Origin: Aquimarina spinulae
Lineage (GTDB): Bacteria; Bacteroidota; Bacteroidia; Flavobacteriales; Flavobacteriaceae
DNA: 64,000 nucleotides
Direction: 5' to 3'
NCBI RefSeq assembly: GCF_943373825.1
Contig: NZ_CALSBP010000002.1
Coordinates: forward strand, 857,501-921,500
Position numbers and translations under genes: made by a program. The notes beneath the pieces were generated by a model. The model searched no databases and had not been told where the DNA came from. It saw only the letters and a program-made list of their open reading frames with translations. Position 1 is the first letter of the stretch, and each line of letters begins with the position of its first letter. Shown here one piece after another: positions 16,151 through 26,214 of the stretch.

Positions 16151-17161
16151 TTATTTATATACTCCAATTAAAAGCGCATGATCTGATATGCTATAATATT
16201 CTTTTTTCAGAAAAACCGGTCTAATCGCTTTAGCACTCCATATTTGATCTATTTCGAATAAAGGAATACCATATGGCCATGTTGCTGTGAATCCTTTAGA
16301 AACCTTATGAAAACTATTCAGGCTATCTTTAAAATCACCAAAATGTACACTTTCATAAGGTGTATTAAAATCTCCTACAATAAAAGACGGATTATTTTTT
16401 ATTGTGAATTCATAGATCGCATGTAATGCCGATTTTCTATTCATAAAAGGTACTGCATTAACATCTGCAACCAGTATTGATGTTTTTTGATTTGCAAGAG
16501 TAACAGTAATATAATTAAACTTAAAACTCTCGTCTTTACAATGATACCCGACATCATCTATCTCTCCTTTTACTGCTAGTACCATCCCTCCCTTCAGTTT
16601 TTGAATACTATATGATGGAAATGTATTTTTAAACCACATCACATCCTTATCGGTCAACTCTTCGGCTTCTACCAATGCTATAAAAGACGGTTTTTGTTCC
16701 TTTGTTTTTTTGATAATAATATCCATCGATCGTTCTCCCTTTCTTGCAATATTCCAAAACAATATACTCTTATCTTTATCAGAAAGTTCTGGTGGTGATT
16801 GTGTCTTATAGTAGGTAGCAAACCAATACAACGATACACATAAAAAACACCCGATTAAAGAGTACAATATCTTTTTCTCCCTAAAAAACAATACACATAG
16901 CACTAAATTTTTGATCAGTAGAAATAGCACAGGACATGCATAATATATAATATTGATAGGATATATAGTATCCTTAAGAATAAAGTGAATAAAAATGAGT
17001 ATACCATAAAGTATAAGAAGAAGCTTTCTGTTCGAAATAGTATACCTGCGTTTCAATGTTTTTCGCAAAGGACTCATCCTTACTTTTTTGATTCGCTCGA
17101 AAATAGTTTTTTTTATCGAAGTAGGTTCAAGATGTAATAGACTTTCTAATACATAATCCAA
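16151..17161 (-). CDS. Membrane endonuclease/exonuclease/phosphatase family protein
   Basis: A 336-residue protein with several hydrophobic segments between about residues 45 and 115, then a DNase I-like (EEP) domain. Visible EEP motifs are FIALVEAEEL (metal-binding Glu), FIVGDFNTPYES (catalytic GDFN), EIDQIW and YYSISDHALL (the C-terminal SDH). The family hydrolyses phosphodiester bonds in DNA, RNA, lipids or nucleotides, and the membrane placement suggests an external or lipid substrate. It is flanked by near-identical 26-bp direct repeats. Confidence 0.85.
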   Translation of the reverse strand: MDYVLESLLHLEPTSIKKTIFERIKKVRMSPLRKTLKRRYTISNRKLLLILYGILIFIHFILKDTIYPINIIYYACPVLFLLIKNLVLCVLFFREKKILYSLIGCFLCVSLYWFATYYKTQSPPELSDKDKSILFWNIARKGERSMDIIIKKTKEQKPSFIALVEAEELTDKDVMWFKNTFPSYSIQKLKGGMVLAVKGEIDDVGYHCKDESFKFNYITVTLANQKTSILVADVNAVPFMNRKSALHAIYEFTIKNNPSFIVGDFNTPYESVHFGDFKDSLNSFHKVSKGFTATWPYGIPLFEIDQIWSAKAIRPVFLKKEYYSISDHALLIGVYK

Positions 17162-17197
17162 CTTAAACCTACTTCATTCAAAAAAAAATATTATTTT

Positions 17198-17223
17198 TCA
17201 TTTTTCATTTCTAAATCCTTACA
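17198..17223. repeat. 26-bp direct repeat, copy 2
   Basis: Differs from the copy at 16111-16136 at one position (C for A before TTACA). It lies between the EEP gene start and the bTHX gene. Confidence 0.85.
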
Positions 17224-17268
17224 TTAGTAATTCACACCTAATCAATTATTTAATATAAAATCTAATAT

Positions 17269-17556
17269 ATGGGTAAAGGAGATAAAAAAACACGTCGCGG
17301 TAAAATCATTATGGGAACGTATGGAAGATTAAGACGTCGTAAAAAATCAACTGCTATAACAGCAGTAGCAAAACCTAAATCAACCCCAAAACCTAAAACA
17401 TCAGCTAAAACTGAGCCAGCACCAAAAGCTGAGCCAGCACCAAAAGCCGAGACAACACCAAAAGCCGAGACAACACCAAAAGCTGAGTCAAAACCAAAGG
17501 CCAAACCAGCTGCAAAGAAGACTACAAAGAAGAAGGCCGACGAAGAATCTGAATAA
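17269..17556 (+). CDS. 30S ribosomal protein bTHX with repetitive tail
   Basis: The first 26 residues, MGKGDKKTRRGKIIMGTYGR then LRRRKK, match bTHX, the very small basic protein that stabilises the top of the 30S head in Thermus and some other bacteria. Thermus THX stops at about this size. Here a 70-residue Lys/Pro/Ala/Glu tail follows, built on a hexapeptide repeat (TEPAPK, AEPAPK, AETTPK twice, AESKPK) and ending in KKTTKKKADEESE. The start codon is fixed by the conserved MGKGDKKTRRGK. The gene converges with the next one, with 14 bp between stop codons. Confidence 0.85.
   Translation: MGKGDKKTRRGKIIMGTYGRLRRRKKSTAITAVAKPKSTPKPKTSAKTEPAPKAEPAPKAETTPKAETTPKAESKPKAKPAAKKTTKKKADEESE
17410..17499 (+). 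repeat. 18-bp tandem repeat in the bTHX tail
   Basis: Five consecutive 18-bp units of the type GCTGAGCCAGCACCAAAA at 17410, 17428, 17446, 17464 and 17482. Units 3 and 4 are identical to each other. They encode the hexapeptides of the bTHX tail in frame, so length change would not break the gene. Confidence 0.9.
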
Positions 17557-17570
17557 CGTTTAAATCCGGA

Positions 17571-18224
17571 TTAAAAATATTTTTGATATTGCATTACCCT
17601 AAAATCAATAGTATTGAATTTAGGGTTTGCTTTTTTTAAAGCCTTATATTCCTGTAAACTCCCTATAGATCGATTGGCAGCTCCCGATGGTGCGGTAAGA
17701 GATACTGTACTAATTATCCTGCCTTCTAAACTAAACCGATGTATTCTGGGAATATCGTTTGATACCAACTCTAACTTAAAATCATATGCTTTTAGGTGTT
17801 TTCTAAAAAAATATTCTGGGCCATTTTTACTATTGCCTCCAGTAAAAAGCAACGTATCTATTTGTGGGTATTGTTTTAAATATGATATGATATCCCTAAG
17901 CGTACTATTTTGCATTCCCAAATCTGATGCATCGATCTTTTCTCGCTCACAACTATGTACAATATCACAAACTCCTATTCCTCTAGAGGTTAAGAAATCT
18001 TTTCTTTGATCTATTGCTTTTTGAGTGGTCTCAAACTTTAAACTCAAATCAAATATGCTATCCAAAACAGGCCATAGCAAACCACTTATACTACCATAAC
18101 AAAAATTAACATCTCCTTTTTTTAATTCTCCGGTAGTAAACCTTGGTGGTGGTAATGTTCCTACAATTAGTTTGGTAGCTCCTTTAGGGAAAAACGGTTC
18201 GTATGGGTGCGTATGTAGAAACAA
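17571..18224 (-). CDS. Uracil-DNA glycosylase superfamily protein
   Basis: A 217-residue cytoplasmic protein with the uracil-DNA glycosylase fold. HPYEPFFPKGATKLIVGTLPPPRF at the N-terminus contains the GTxPP loop near residue 23. YGSISGLLWPVL comes next, LLFTGGNSKNG sits mid-domain, and LTAPSGAANRSIG near residue 175 corresponds to the DNA-intercalation/His loop. The typical GxDP water-activating loop of classical UDG is not present, so substrate preference is unknown; it may act on deoxyinosine, mismatched U or another base. Confidence 0.75.
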   Translation of the reverse strand: MFLHTHPYEPFFPKGATKLIVGTLPPPRFTTGELKKGDVNFCYGSISGLLWPVLDSIFDLSLKFETTQKAIDQRKDFLTSRGIGVCDIVHSCEREKIDASDLGMQNSTLRDIISYLKQYPQIDTLLFTGGNSKNGPEYFFRKHLKAYDFKLELVSNDIPRIHRFSLEGRIISTVSLTAPSGAANRSIGSLQEYKALKKANPKFNTIDFRVMQYQKYF

Positions 18225-18448
18225 ATGAATTACGAATTATGGATTAATGAATCACGAAGGTAGTAGTATTATTTAAAAAGTAAAAGAGGAAGTTGATCCC
18301 GATATTCAAACACTTATAACCTCTCGACTATCGACTTCAAAAAAAGCTATTATTTTTTTCTCAGTCCCGAAAAATGAAACTGGCGCGCTTTAATATTGCA
18401 TTGGGAATATGATTAAAAAACCAAATCAGTCACTACAAAATTACTTTT

Positions 18449-21400
18449 ATGAAAAACACTCTTATTTTTTTAATTGTTTTTTCTATTGGTTTATGTGCCA
18501 AAGCGCAAACTAATATAGAAGAAACACCTTATAGTTTACCGAATATCGTGCCTGCGGCTCCCGATGTTCATAATTTTCAGAAATATGGAGATGTTCCGGT
18601 GGGATACTATACAGGTATTCCGCAAATCAATATTCCATTGTATGAAATCACCACCAGAACAGGAGTATCTGTTCCTATTAGTTTAAAGTATCATGCGGGA
18701 GGAATCAAAGTAGATGAAAAAGCTTCACGTACAGGTTTAGGGTGGAGTTTACAAGCAGAAGGAATGATTTCTAGAACCGTAAGTGGATTACTTGATTTTA
18801 CAGGAACCTTTACCAAACCTAATCTAAATACATTTAACCCCAATGACTCGGCTAACAATTATAGTGATTATCTGTATGCAAATTCTGTTATAAAAGGCGA
18901 ATCTGATAGTCAACCGGATATCTACTCCTATACTTTTTTAAATACATCGGGTAAGTTTGTTTTTGACAAAGACAAAAACCTTCATTTAATTCCCCAGAAG
19001 GCCATAAAGATTACTCCTAATGAAAGCATAAATACATTTCAAATTACAGATGAGAATGGTACTGTTTTTACTTTTGATCAAATAGATCAATCTTATGTTA
19101 CCTCTACTTGTCCTGCATCTCTAGGTGTTATTGAGAATCAATTTAACTCAAGTTGGAAATTACGTAAAATACGAACTACTGATGGTGAAGAAATTAATTT
19201 TACATATCGAACATTTCAGTACCAATATATGTACTCCAGGGAATTTACCAAATATATAAAAGATATAAATCAATTTGGATGCCCTAACAAAGCAGATAAA
19301 GGCTGTCAGAAAACCATACATCATACAGAAGCTGTATTAGAGAAGATTTCTTTTAGTAATGGGACCGTAGATTTTATATACTCAGACGATACCAATTACC
19401 CTATTGCAGGTAGTAACATAAGAAAAGACCTTCCAGGAAATCATGCCCTACGTAAAGTAATCATAAAGGATTTTTTAGGAAATGAGGCAAAAAGTTTTGA
19501 ATTACAATATGATTATTTTAAAGCACAAAATAGTTCTACAAATGCAGATGACTACCGTCTAAAACTCATAGCGCTTGAAGAAATAAATGCTGATAAAAAA
19601 CATCAGTTTTTGTATAATGAGAGTATAAAACTACCCAGACGTTTTAGTAATTCACAAGATTATTGGGGATATTATAATGGACAAGGTAGTCAACCTTTAT
19701 ACCCTACTACATTTTATGGAGGACAACTTCTGCTAGGAGGTGATCGTGAGGTCTATCCTGAATATGCAAAAGCTGGCGCACTACGACGTATTGTATATCC
19801 TACAGGGGGGTATTCTGAATTTGAATATGAATCCAATCAATATTTTTCATCCACAGGAAAAAATGAATATAACATAGGTAGTACTCTAATTGCTTGGGCG
19901 AATGGTTCTAATTATAATTCAAGTCAGAATTTTCCTTTTACCATTCTGGAAAAGTATGAAGGAATCAAACTTAAGGTAGACAATACATGCGAAAATACAG
20001 AAACTGTATTCGATGATGCCTGTTCCTTTAAAGTCTTTAACAGTAATAATGAACAGGTTTCTTTTATAAGAGAGGCTGGAGAATACAATTTTGGATTGGA
20101 TCCCGGTAGTTATACTATAAGATTCGAGTATTTGGGAGATACCTGTAATTGTAAAGCAACCATGAGTTGGGTAGAAAATGAGATTGTAGGGGCAAATACA
20201 AACGTCCTGGCTGGTGGACTTCGTATTAAAAAGCTAAAAAATTATGATGGTATTAAAACAGAAGAAACTCAATATGCATATACTCAGGAAAACTCCACTC
20301 GATCCAGCGGTATTATCCAGGGGAAACCTATATTTTCTTATGTGATTACAGAACCTAATCCCGATGCAACTTTAGGAGCTTGTACTTACCTATCTATACA
20401 TTATTCTTCTATCTATCCTATAGCCACTGCTTCAGGAAATTCTGTAGGGTATACCACAGTAACCACGAGTAAGCATAATAACAATGAGAACGGTAAAACG
20501 GTATATACATTTACCAATGATAGTGACATTATAAACTCTGGACTACAAACCCCTACTCCTATTACTTCCTTCGACTGGAAACGAGGGTTGTTACTCAGTA
20601 CTACAATGTATGACCATACAAATACTAAAGTATATGAAGAAATTAAGGAGTACGACTTTGACTATAGTTTTATCAATAATTCATCAGAGAGCTATCGATT
20701 TGATAGTGTAATCAGTGGGTTATCTATTATAGGAGGAAGAATCCCCGGATCTCCTCCTAATGGTCCCAATACCCAATTTAGTTGGTCTACATATCATATT
20801 ACAAGTTCTTGGGTAAAACCAATTACGACTACAAAAAACTATTTTTCCCCAGCAAACTATACACAACGTGATCGCTATTATTATGATAACATAAATCATT
20901 TACAGCTAACCCGTGTAGAGACAGAAGGTAGTGATAACAATAAAGTGGTACAAAAAACAATATATCCTCTTGATATTACAAACCCTACACAAGCAGAACA
21001 AAAACTTATCGATCAACATCGATTAACAGAGCCTATTCGTGTAGAAACCACAAAAGGTAGTTCAAAAACAGTGATTCAAACCCTTTATAATGACAACAAG
21101 TGGCCCGGCTTGGTGCTTCCTGAATATATACAAAGTAAAAAAAATAATAATGTTCCTGAGAATCGGATTGTATACTACAAATATGATGATAAAGGAAATC
21201 CATTAGAAGTATCGCAAGCAAATGGTACTCACATCATCTATATCTGGGGATATAATGATACCTACCCTATAGCCAAGATCGAAAATACGACCTATACCGA
21301 TATGCCGACAGCTATTGTTGATCTTATCAACCAGATCAAAACGGCAAGTACTACTGAAAATTCTGAAGCTGCTGAAACTTCAATCAGGGAATTGTTTGAT

Positions 21401-21598
21401 CAACTAAGGGAACATCCCTATTTCAAAGCTGCACAGGTAGCATCTTATACCTATGATCCGTTGATTGGTATTACCAGTATCACTGATCCTAAAGGATATC
21501 TGATGACGTATCATTATGATGCTTTTAACCGATTAGAATTTATAAAGAATGCAGAAGGAAATCTAGTTTCTGAAAACAAGTATAACTACAAAAACTAA
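18449..21598 (+). CDS. Large secreted RHS/YD-repeat protein
   Basis: A 1049-residue exported protein with signal peptide MKNTLIFLIVFSIGLCAKAQ. The first 120 residues (GDVPVGYYTGIPQINIPLYE, LKYHAGGIKVDEKASRTGLG) match the opening of Bacteroidota RHS/SpvB-like shell proteins. Scattered YD-type repeats follow, and the C-terminus YHYDAFNRLEFIKNAEGN is a typical RHS repeat. It has no RHS core signature or toxin tip of its own. The next gene, two bases after its stop, supplies the RHS core and toxin, so the two probably make one large shell. The 18225-18448 gap upstream holds no gene. Confidence 0.88.
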   Translation: MKNTLIFLIVFSIGLCAKAQTNIEETPYSLPNIVPAAPDVHNFQKYGDVPVGYYTGIPQINIPLYEITTRTGVSVPISLKYHAGGIKVDEKASRTGLGWSLQAEGMISRTVSGLLDFTGTFTKPNLNTFNPNDSANNYSDYLYANSVIKGESDSQPDIYSYTFLNTSGKFVFDKDKNLHLIPQKAIKITPNESINTFQITDENGTVFTFDQIDQSYVTSTCPASLGVIENQFNSSWKLRKIRTTDGEEINFTYRTFQYQYMYSREFTKYIKDINQFGCPNKADKGCQKTIHHTEAVLEKISFSNGTVDFIYSDDTNYPIAGSNIRKDLPGNHALRKVIIKDFLGNEAKSFELQYDYFKAQNSSTNADDYRLKLIALEEINADKKHQFLYNESIKLPRRFSNSQDYWGYYNGQGSQPLYPTTFYGGQLLLGGDREVYPEYAKAGALRRIVYPTGGYSEFEYESNQYFSSTGKNEYNIGSTLIAWANGSNYNSSQNFPFTILEKYEGIKLKVDNTCENTETVFDDACSFKVFNSNNEQVSFIREAGEYNFGLDPGSYTIRFEYLGDTCNCKATMSWVENEIVGANTNVLAGGLRIKKLKNYDGIKTEETQYAYTQENSTRSSGIIQGKPIFSYVITEPNPDATLGACTYLSIHYSSIYPIATASGNSVGYTTVTTSKHNNNENGKTVYTFTNDSDIINSGLQTPTPITSFDWKRGLLLSTTMYDHTNTKVYEEIKEYDFDYSFINNSSESYRFDSVISGLSIIGGRIPGSPPNGPNTQFSWSTYHITSSWVKPITTTKNYFSPANYTQRDRYYYDNINHLQLTRVETEGSDNNKVVQKTIYPLDITNPTQAEQKLIDQHRLTEPIRVETTKGSSKTVIQTLYNDNKWPGLVLPEYIQSKKNNNVPENRIVYYKYDDKGNPLEVSQANGTHIIYIWGYNDTYPIAKIENTTYTDMPTAIVDLINQIKTASTTENSEAAETSIRELFDQLREHPYFKAAQVASYTYDPLIGITSITDPKGYLMTYHYDAFNRLEFIKNAEGNLVSENKYNYKN

Positions 21599-21600
21599 GG

Positions 21601-24600
21601 ATGATGACCACAAAACAGATATATATATGTACAATAGCAATGTTTATAGGATTTATAGGCGTCGCACAATTCGGAGGTGGAGATGGATTATTGTTCCGTG
21701 ATGCCGATGCCGATGGTTATGGAAATCCAAATCTTACAATTTTTGATGATGGGGGTAACCATCCTGGGTATGTAACTAATGGGGATGACTGTAATGACAG
21801 CGATCCACTTATTAATCCCAATAAAGCGTGGTATATAGACAATGACGGGGATGGTTGGGGTAGTAACTCGGTCGCTAAAAGACAATGCTATAAGCCTTCG
21901 GGCAATTATGTAGATAAAAGTGGGGATTGTAACGACAGTAATGCTTCAATACGACCAAGAACCTTTTATCGTGATAATGATGGTGACGGGTATGGAGTGA
22001 GTAGTGGAGTTATTACCAGTTGTAGTTCTGCAAGTAATCCACCTTCAGGATATGCCAATAATCCTGATGATTGTAATGATACTAATGGAAGCCTACATCC
22101 TAATACAAGATGGTCATATGATGGCGATGGCGATGGTTGGGGAGGTAATGATATCTATTACATTGGTTGTTCAAGACCTAATGAACCTAAATACGCCGAA
22201 TACATCCTACAAGGAGGAGATTGTAATGACGGGAATGCAGCGATACATCCTAATACGGTTTGGTATAAGAATAGCGATGGAGATGGTTTTGCCAGCGATA
22301 AAAAAATCCAATGTACTAACCCCGGAAGTGGATATAGCTTAACGGTAAAACCATTAGGAGATTGTAATGACAATAACGCTTCAATACATCCTAATACCGT
22401 TTGGTATAAGAATAGTGATGGGGATGGTTTTGCTAGCAATAAGAAAACCCAATGTACTAACCCTGGTAGTGGATATAGCTTAACAGTAAGGCCACTGGGT
22501 GATTGCAATGATAATGACGCTTCAATTCATCCCAATACGATTTGGTATGCTGATAGTGATGGAGATACCTGGGGGGATAAAAACATAACCAAACAACAAT
22601 GTACACAACCATCTGGATATGTAACCAATGACGATGATTATGATGATACTACCATAAATATAACCAATATTCAGCCACAGTATTTTTATAATGATGCCGA
22701 TAATGATGGATTTGGTGACCCCAATGATGGAGTGTATTACAGTGTGCAACCTTCGGGGTATATCTTAAATAATCAGGATAGATGCCCTGGAGTTTATGGA
22801 GAACGACTGGGATGTATAATAACTCCTCACCTGTTAACCTTATCTGATGAAAATTATGTATTTACCAGGGTATATCAAGAAGAAATGTCATCACCCAGCC
22901 AAATCAAATATAATAAAGAGGTTATCGAAAGTGTTACCTATTTTGATGGATTAGGAAGGCCCTTACAGCAACGTTCTATAGCTGTATCACCAGATGAAAA
23001 CGATATTGTAACTCATGTAGCATATGATGATTATGGTCGACAAGACAAACAATACCTGCCTTTTGAAACTAATACTACGGTGGGGAGTTATAAAGATGTA
23101 AATGTAAATGCTGATATCAACTCGTATTATAAAACTACCTATGCAGATGATTTTGTCGGAATAGATGCTAATCATAATGATTTTAATGCGTATTCACATA
23201 GTATTTTTGAGAAGTCACCTCTTAATAGGGTGCTAGAACAGGGAGCCCCAGGTACAGCCTGGAAAGCAGATCGTACTAGTGATACAGATCATACGATCAA
23301 ATTTGATTGGAGTACCAATGTAGCAGATGAAGTAGTGTATTTTAGAGTAAACTTCGCAAATCCAGGAAATACAGAAGACCCTAATCTGGTACAGGATGGT
23401 TTTTATACTCCCAATAAGTTGTATATCACCATTACCAAAGATGAAAACTGGACTTCTGCAGATGGGAATCTACATACTACCAAAGAGTACAAGGATAAAC
23501 AAGGTAGAATTGTCTTAAAAAGAACCTTTGCTTCAACAGGCTCAGCAACAGGGGCATCGAGTGCAGTCGAGGCGCATGATACGTATTATGTATATGATGA
23601 TTTCGGGAATCTATCATACGTTATCCCACCTAAGGTAACTACAAATGATGATGTATCAGATATTGAGCTTTCAGAATTATGCTATCAATACCGATATGAT
23701 AATCGCAATAGGCTTATCGAGAAGAAAATCCCTGGTAAGGATTGGGAGTATATTGTGTATAATAAACTAGACCAGCCTATTCTTACTCAGGATGCCAGTT
23801 TAAGACAAGAGAATTCTGGTAAACCCTGGGATCAATGGCTATTTACCAAATATGATGCGTTTGGAAGAGTAGTATATACAGGATCAATAATCAACGGAAG
23901 TACCAGAAAGGTATTACAGGGCAGAGCTAATGCTTCGACTGATCCACTTTACGAAGCTAGAATTACTGCTCCTATAGCTATTGCAGGAACATCATCATAT
24001 TATAGTTTGAATACGTATCCAAACAGGGGATTATATAAAGTATATACGATCAATTATTATGATGATTATACTTTTGATATTGCAGGATTGAACGACCCAG
24101 GAACGGTATATGCCGAAACTACCTCTGATCGAACCAAAACACTACCTACGGGAAGCAAAGTACGGGTGTTAGAAACTAACGATTGGATTACCACGGTTAC
24201 TTATTATGATAAAAAAGCAAGGTCTATCTATATAGCCAGTAAAAATGAATATCTTAATACCACTGATATTGTAGAAACCAAACTGGATTTTGTAGGTAAG
24301 GTAGAAGAAACTACTACTAGACACAAGAAAGGCAATAATGCTGAAATTGTTACTGTAGATCGTTTTGAATACGATCATGTTGGTAGATTAACAAAACAAA
24401 CTCAAACTATAGGAAATCAGGAAGAAACTATTGTTGAAAATACTTACGATGCTTTAGGGCAATTAGAACGTAAAGAAACAGGAGGGGGATTACAAGAGGT
24501 TGATTATACCTATAATGTACGTGGTTGGCTTACTAAGATCAATGATCCCGATATAGCTCTAGGCAACAAGCTCTTTGCTTTTGGGATTAATTACAACACC

Positions 24601-26214
24601 ACTACAGAAAACCTGGGAGCAACGGCTTTGTATAATGGTAACATTAGTGAAACCACCTGGAAAACAGCAAATGACAATACCAAAAGAGGATATGGATACC
24701 AATATGATGCCCTTAACCGGCTAACAAGTGCGATAAATACAGATGCTAATAGCTTGGCAGGAGTATCTTATGATAAGAATGGTAATATTACATCTCTAAA
24801 ACGTAAAGGTTCTGCTTTTGATTTGCTTACTTATAACTACAGCCATAACGAAGTAGGGAATACATTATTAAAAGTTACCGATGCGGGAGATAAAACCAAG
24901 GGGTTTATCGATAGCAACACAACCGGTGATGATTATGCCTATGATGCCAATGGTAATATGATTTTGGATCAAAACAAGGGGATTACCAGCATTACTTATA
25001 ATCATTTAAATCTCCCTAAAACAGTAACTGTAATTAATACTTCGCATACCGGAAATATTACCTATATTTACGACGCCACTGGGGTAAAATTAAAAAAGAT
25101 TACCACAGAGGGAAGTTCATCAATAACAGAATATGCCAGTAATTATGTGTATAAGAATGGTGTGTTAGAATTCTTTAACCATGCGGAAGGAATCGTAGAA
25201 CATGAAGCCGATGGATATAAGTATGTCTATCAGTTTAAAGACCATTTAGGGAATATCAGACTCTCATACAAAGATGCGGATAAAAATGGTACTATAACGC
25301 AAAGTGAAATTGTACAGGAGAAGAACTACTACCCCTTTGGGATGACTCATTCTGGATATAATACTACACTACGAGGGAGAAATCATAATTATGGTTTTGT
25401 AGGGAAAGAAGAGCAGGAAGAACTAGGGTTGGATTGGATGGATTATGGAGCTAGGAATTATGATGCATCTTTAGGGCGTTGGATGAATATTGATCCTTTA
25501 GCAGAAGTTTATTATGGAATGAATCCTTATGGTTATGTTTTTAATAATCCTGTACAGCTTTTTGACCCTGATGGGATGCGTGTTAAATATGTTAGACAGG
25601 AAGGACAAAGTCGTAAGGAATTTAGACAAGCTAGAAGGGAATTCAAACGTACAAACAGAAGGTTAAGCAGAGATTCTAAGACTCATAAACAGAATTTTAA
25701 AACGCTTAAAAAATCTAAAAACACCCACTCTATAAGTTTTAATCGCGGTAAAGGTTCAAGTGTTGAACGAGTTGGAGCTAAGAATAGAGAAACAGGGAAT
25801 GATACTAATGTCAATATAGATTTAAATCAAGAATCAGATGGAGATCAAGGGAATGAATTTGTTATAGCCCATGAGTTATCTCATGTAGTTGATGATGATA
25901 ATGGTTCAAGTAGCCCTATTGAAGCTGATATAAACATACTTAACGATAGCCCTAGAGCAATTACTCAAAAATCATTGGACGCAAGCAATCAAAATAAAGA
26001 AATTAACGAATCTAATGCTTCACATGTAGAAAATATAATAAGAGGAGAGGTTAGTAATTCTAGAGGAGTTAAAATACCTTTAAGAGCAACATATACTATA
26101 GGAGTTGAGTCTTTTAACTTCGGACAGTATGATATAAAGTCCAAAGTTATTAATGTAATAAAAAAGAATTATGATTATTATAAAAAATCTAAGAGTAAAA
26201 CTGATAAAAAATAG
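21601..26214 (+). CDS. RHS-repeat protein with metal-binding repeats and HExxH toxin tip
   Basis: A 1537-residue exported protein with its own signal peptide (residues 1-22). Residues 25-360 carry six DCND repeats (such as DCNDNNASIHPNT and DSDGDGWGS) plus one degenerate unit, resembling MopE-type putative metal-binding motifs. RHS/YD repeats fill residues 415-1230. The RHS core follows, with YYPFGMTHSGYN, FVGKEEQEELGLDWMDYGAR, GRWMNIDPLAE and NPYGYVFNNPVQLFDPDGM ending near residue 1327. The remaining 210 residues are the variable tip: a basic segment, then FVIAHELSHVVDDDNG (HELSH at 1424-1428) and PIEADINIL (Glu1441), a probable zinc metallopeptidase toxin. The lipoprotein gene at 26171 overlaps its end by 44 bp and is a candidate immunity gene. 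Confidence 0.9.
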   Translation: MMTTKQIYICTIAMFIGFIGVAQFGGGDGLLFRDADADGYGNPNLTIFDDGGNHPGYVTNGDDCNDSDPLINPNKAWYIDNDGDGWGSNSVAKRQCYKPSGNYVDKSGDCNDSNASIRPRTFYRDNDGDGYGVSSGVITSCSSASNPPSGYANNPDDCNDTNGSLHPNTRWSYDGDGDGWGGNDIYYIGCSRPNEPKYAEYILQGGDCNDGNAAIHPNTVWYKNSDGDGFASDKKIQCTNPGSGYSLTVKPLGDCNDNNASIHPNTVWYKNSDGDGFASNKKTQCTNPGSGYSLTVRPLGDCNDNDASIHPNTIWYADSDGDTWGDKNITKQQCTQPSGYVTNDDDYDDTTINITNIQPQYFYNDADNDGFGDPNDGVYYSVQPSGYILNNQDRCPGVYGERLGCIITPHLLTLSDENYVFTRVYQEEMSSPSQIKYNKEVIESVTYFDGLGRPLQQRSIAVSPDENDIVTHVAYDDYGRQDKQYLPFETNTTVGSYKDVNVNADINSYYKTTYADDFVGIDANHNDFNAYSHSIFEKSPLNRVLEQGAPGTAWKADRTSDTDHTIKFDWSTNVADEVVYFRVNFANPGNTEDPNLVQDGFYTPNKLYITITKDENWTSADGNLHTTKEYKDKQGRIVLKRTFASTGSATGASSAVEAHDTYYVYDDFGNLSYVIPPKVTTNDDVSDIELSELCYQYRYDNRNRLIEKKIPGKDWEYIVYNKLDQPILTQDASLRQENSGKPWDQWLFTKYDAFGRVVYTGSIINGSTRKVLQGRANASTDPLYEARITAPIAIAGTSSYYSLNTYPNRGLYKVYTINYYDDYTFDIAGLNDPGTVYAETTSDRTKTLPTGSKVRVLETNDWITTVTYYDKKARSIYIASKNEYLNTTDIVETKLDFVGKVEETTTRHKKGNNAEIVTVDRFEYDHVGRLTKQTQTIGNQEETIVENTYDALGQLERKETGGGLQEVDYTYNVRGWLTKINDPDIALGNKLFAFGINYNTTTENLGATALYNGNISETTWKTANDNTKRGYGYQYDALNRLTSAINTDANSLAGVSYDKNGNITSLKRKGSAFDLLTYNYSHNEVGNTLLKVTDAGDKTKGFIDSNTTGDDYAYDANGNMILDQNKGITSITYNHLNLPKTVTVINTSHTGNITYIYDATGVKLKKITTEGSSSITEYASNYVYKNGVLEFFNHAEGIVEHEADGYKYVYQFKDHLGNIRLSYKDADKNGTITQSEIVQEKNYYPFGMTHSGYNTTLRGRNHNYGFVGKEEQEELGLDWMDYGARNYDASLGRWMNIDPLAEVYYGMNPYGYVFNNPVQLFDPDGMRVKYVRQEGQSRKEFRQARREFKRTNRRLSRDSKTHKQNFKTLKKSKNTHSISFNRGKGSSVERVGAKNRETGNDTNVNIDLNQESDGDQGNEFVIAHELSHVVDDDNGSSSPIEADINILNDSPRAITQKSLDASNQNKEINESNASHVENIIRGEVSNSRGVKIPLRATYTIGVESFNFGQYDIKSKVINVIKKNYDYYKKSKSKTDKK
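22219..22500 (+). repeat. 141-bp tandem duplication in the RHS gene
   Basis: Two consecutive, nearly identical 141-bp units (22219-22359 and 22360-22500) each encode 47 residues beginning DCND. The shared run includes TVWYKNSDGDGFAS. The following unit from 22501 shares the opening DCNDNDASIHPNT. The near identity points to recent in-frame duplication. Confidence 0.9.

Noticed and set aside
17262..17504. Gly/Ala/Phe-rich frame opposite the bTHX gene
   Set aside because: It mirrors the 18-bp repeats of the bTHX tail, and the MGKGDKKTRRGK start fixes the real strand.
22004..22508. Long open frames on both strands inside the RHS metal-binding repeats
   Set aside because: They follow the periodic repeat of the real gene; the protein is low-complexity and the main frame is clearly correct.
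21601..22700. Possible CRISPR-like direct repeats
   Set aside because: Repeats are in frame, 141 bp apart and coding; there are no short identical repeats with unique spacers.
18449..26214. A frameshift splitting one RHS gene in two
   Set aside because: The second gene has its own ATG and signal peptide after a complete stop, so two proteins are more likely than a broken one.
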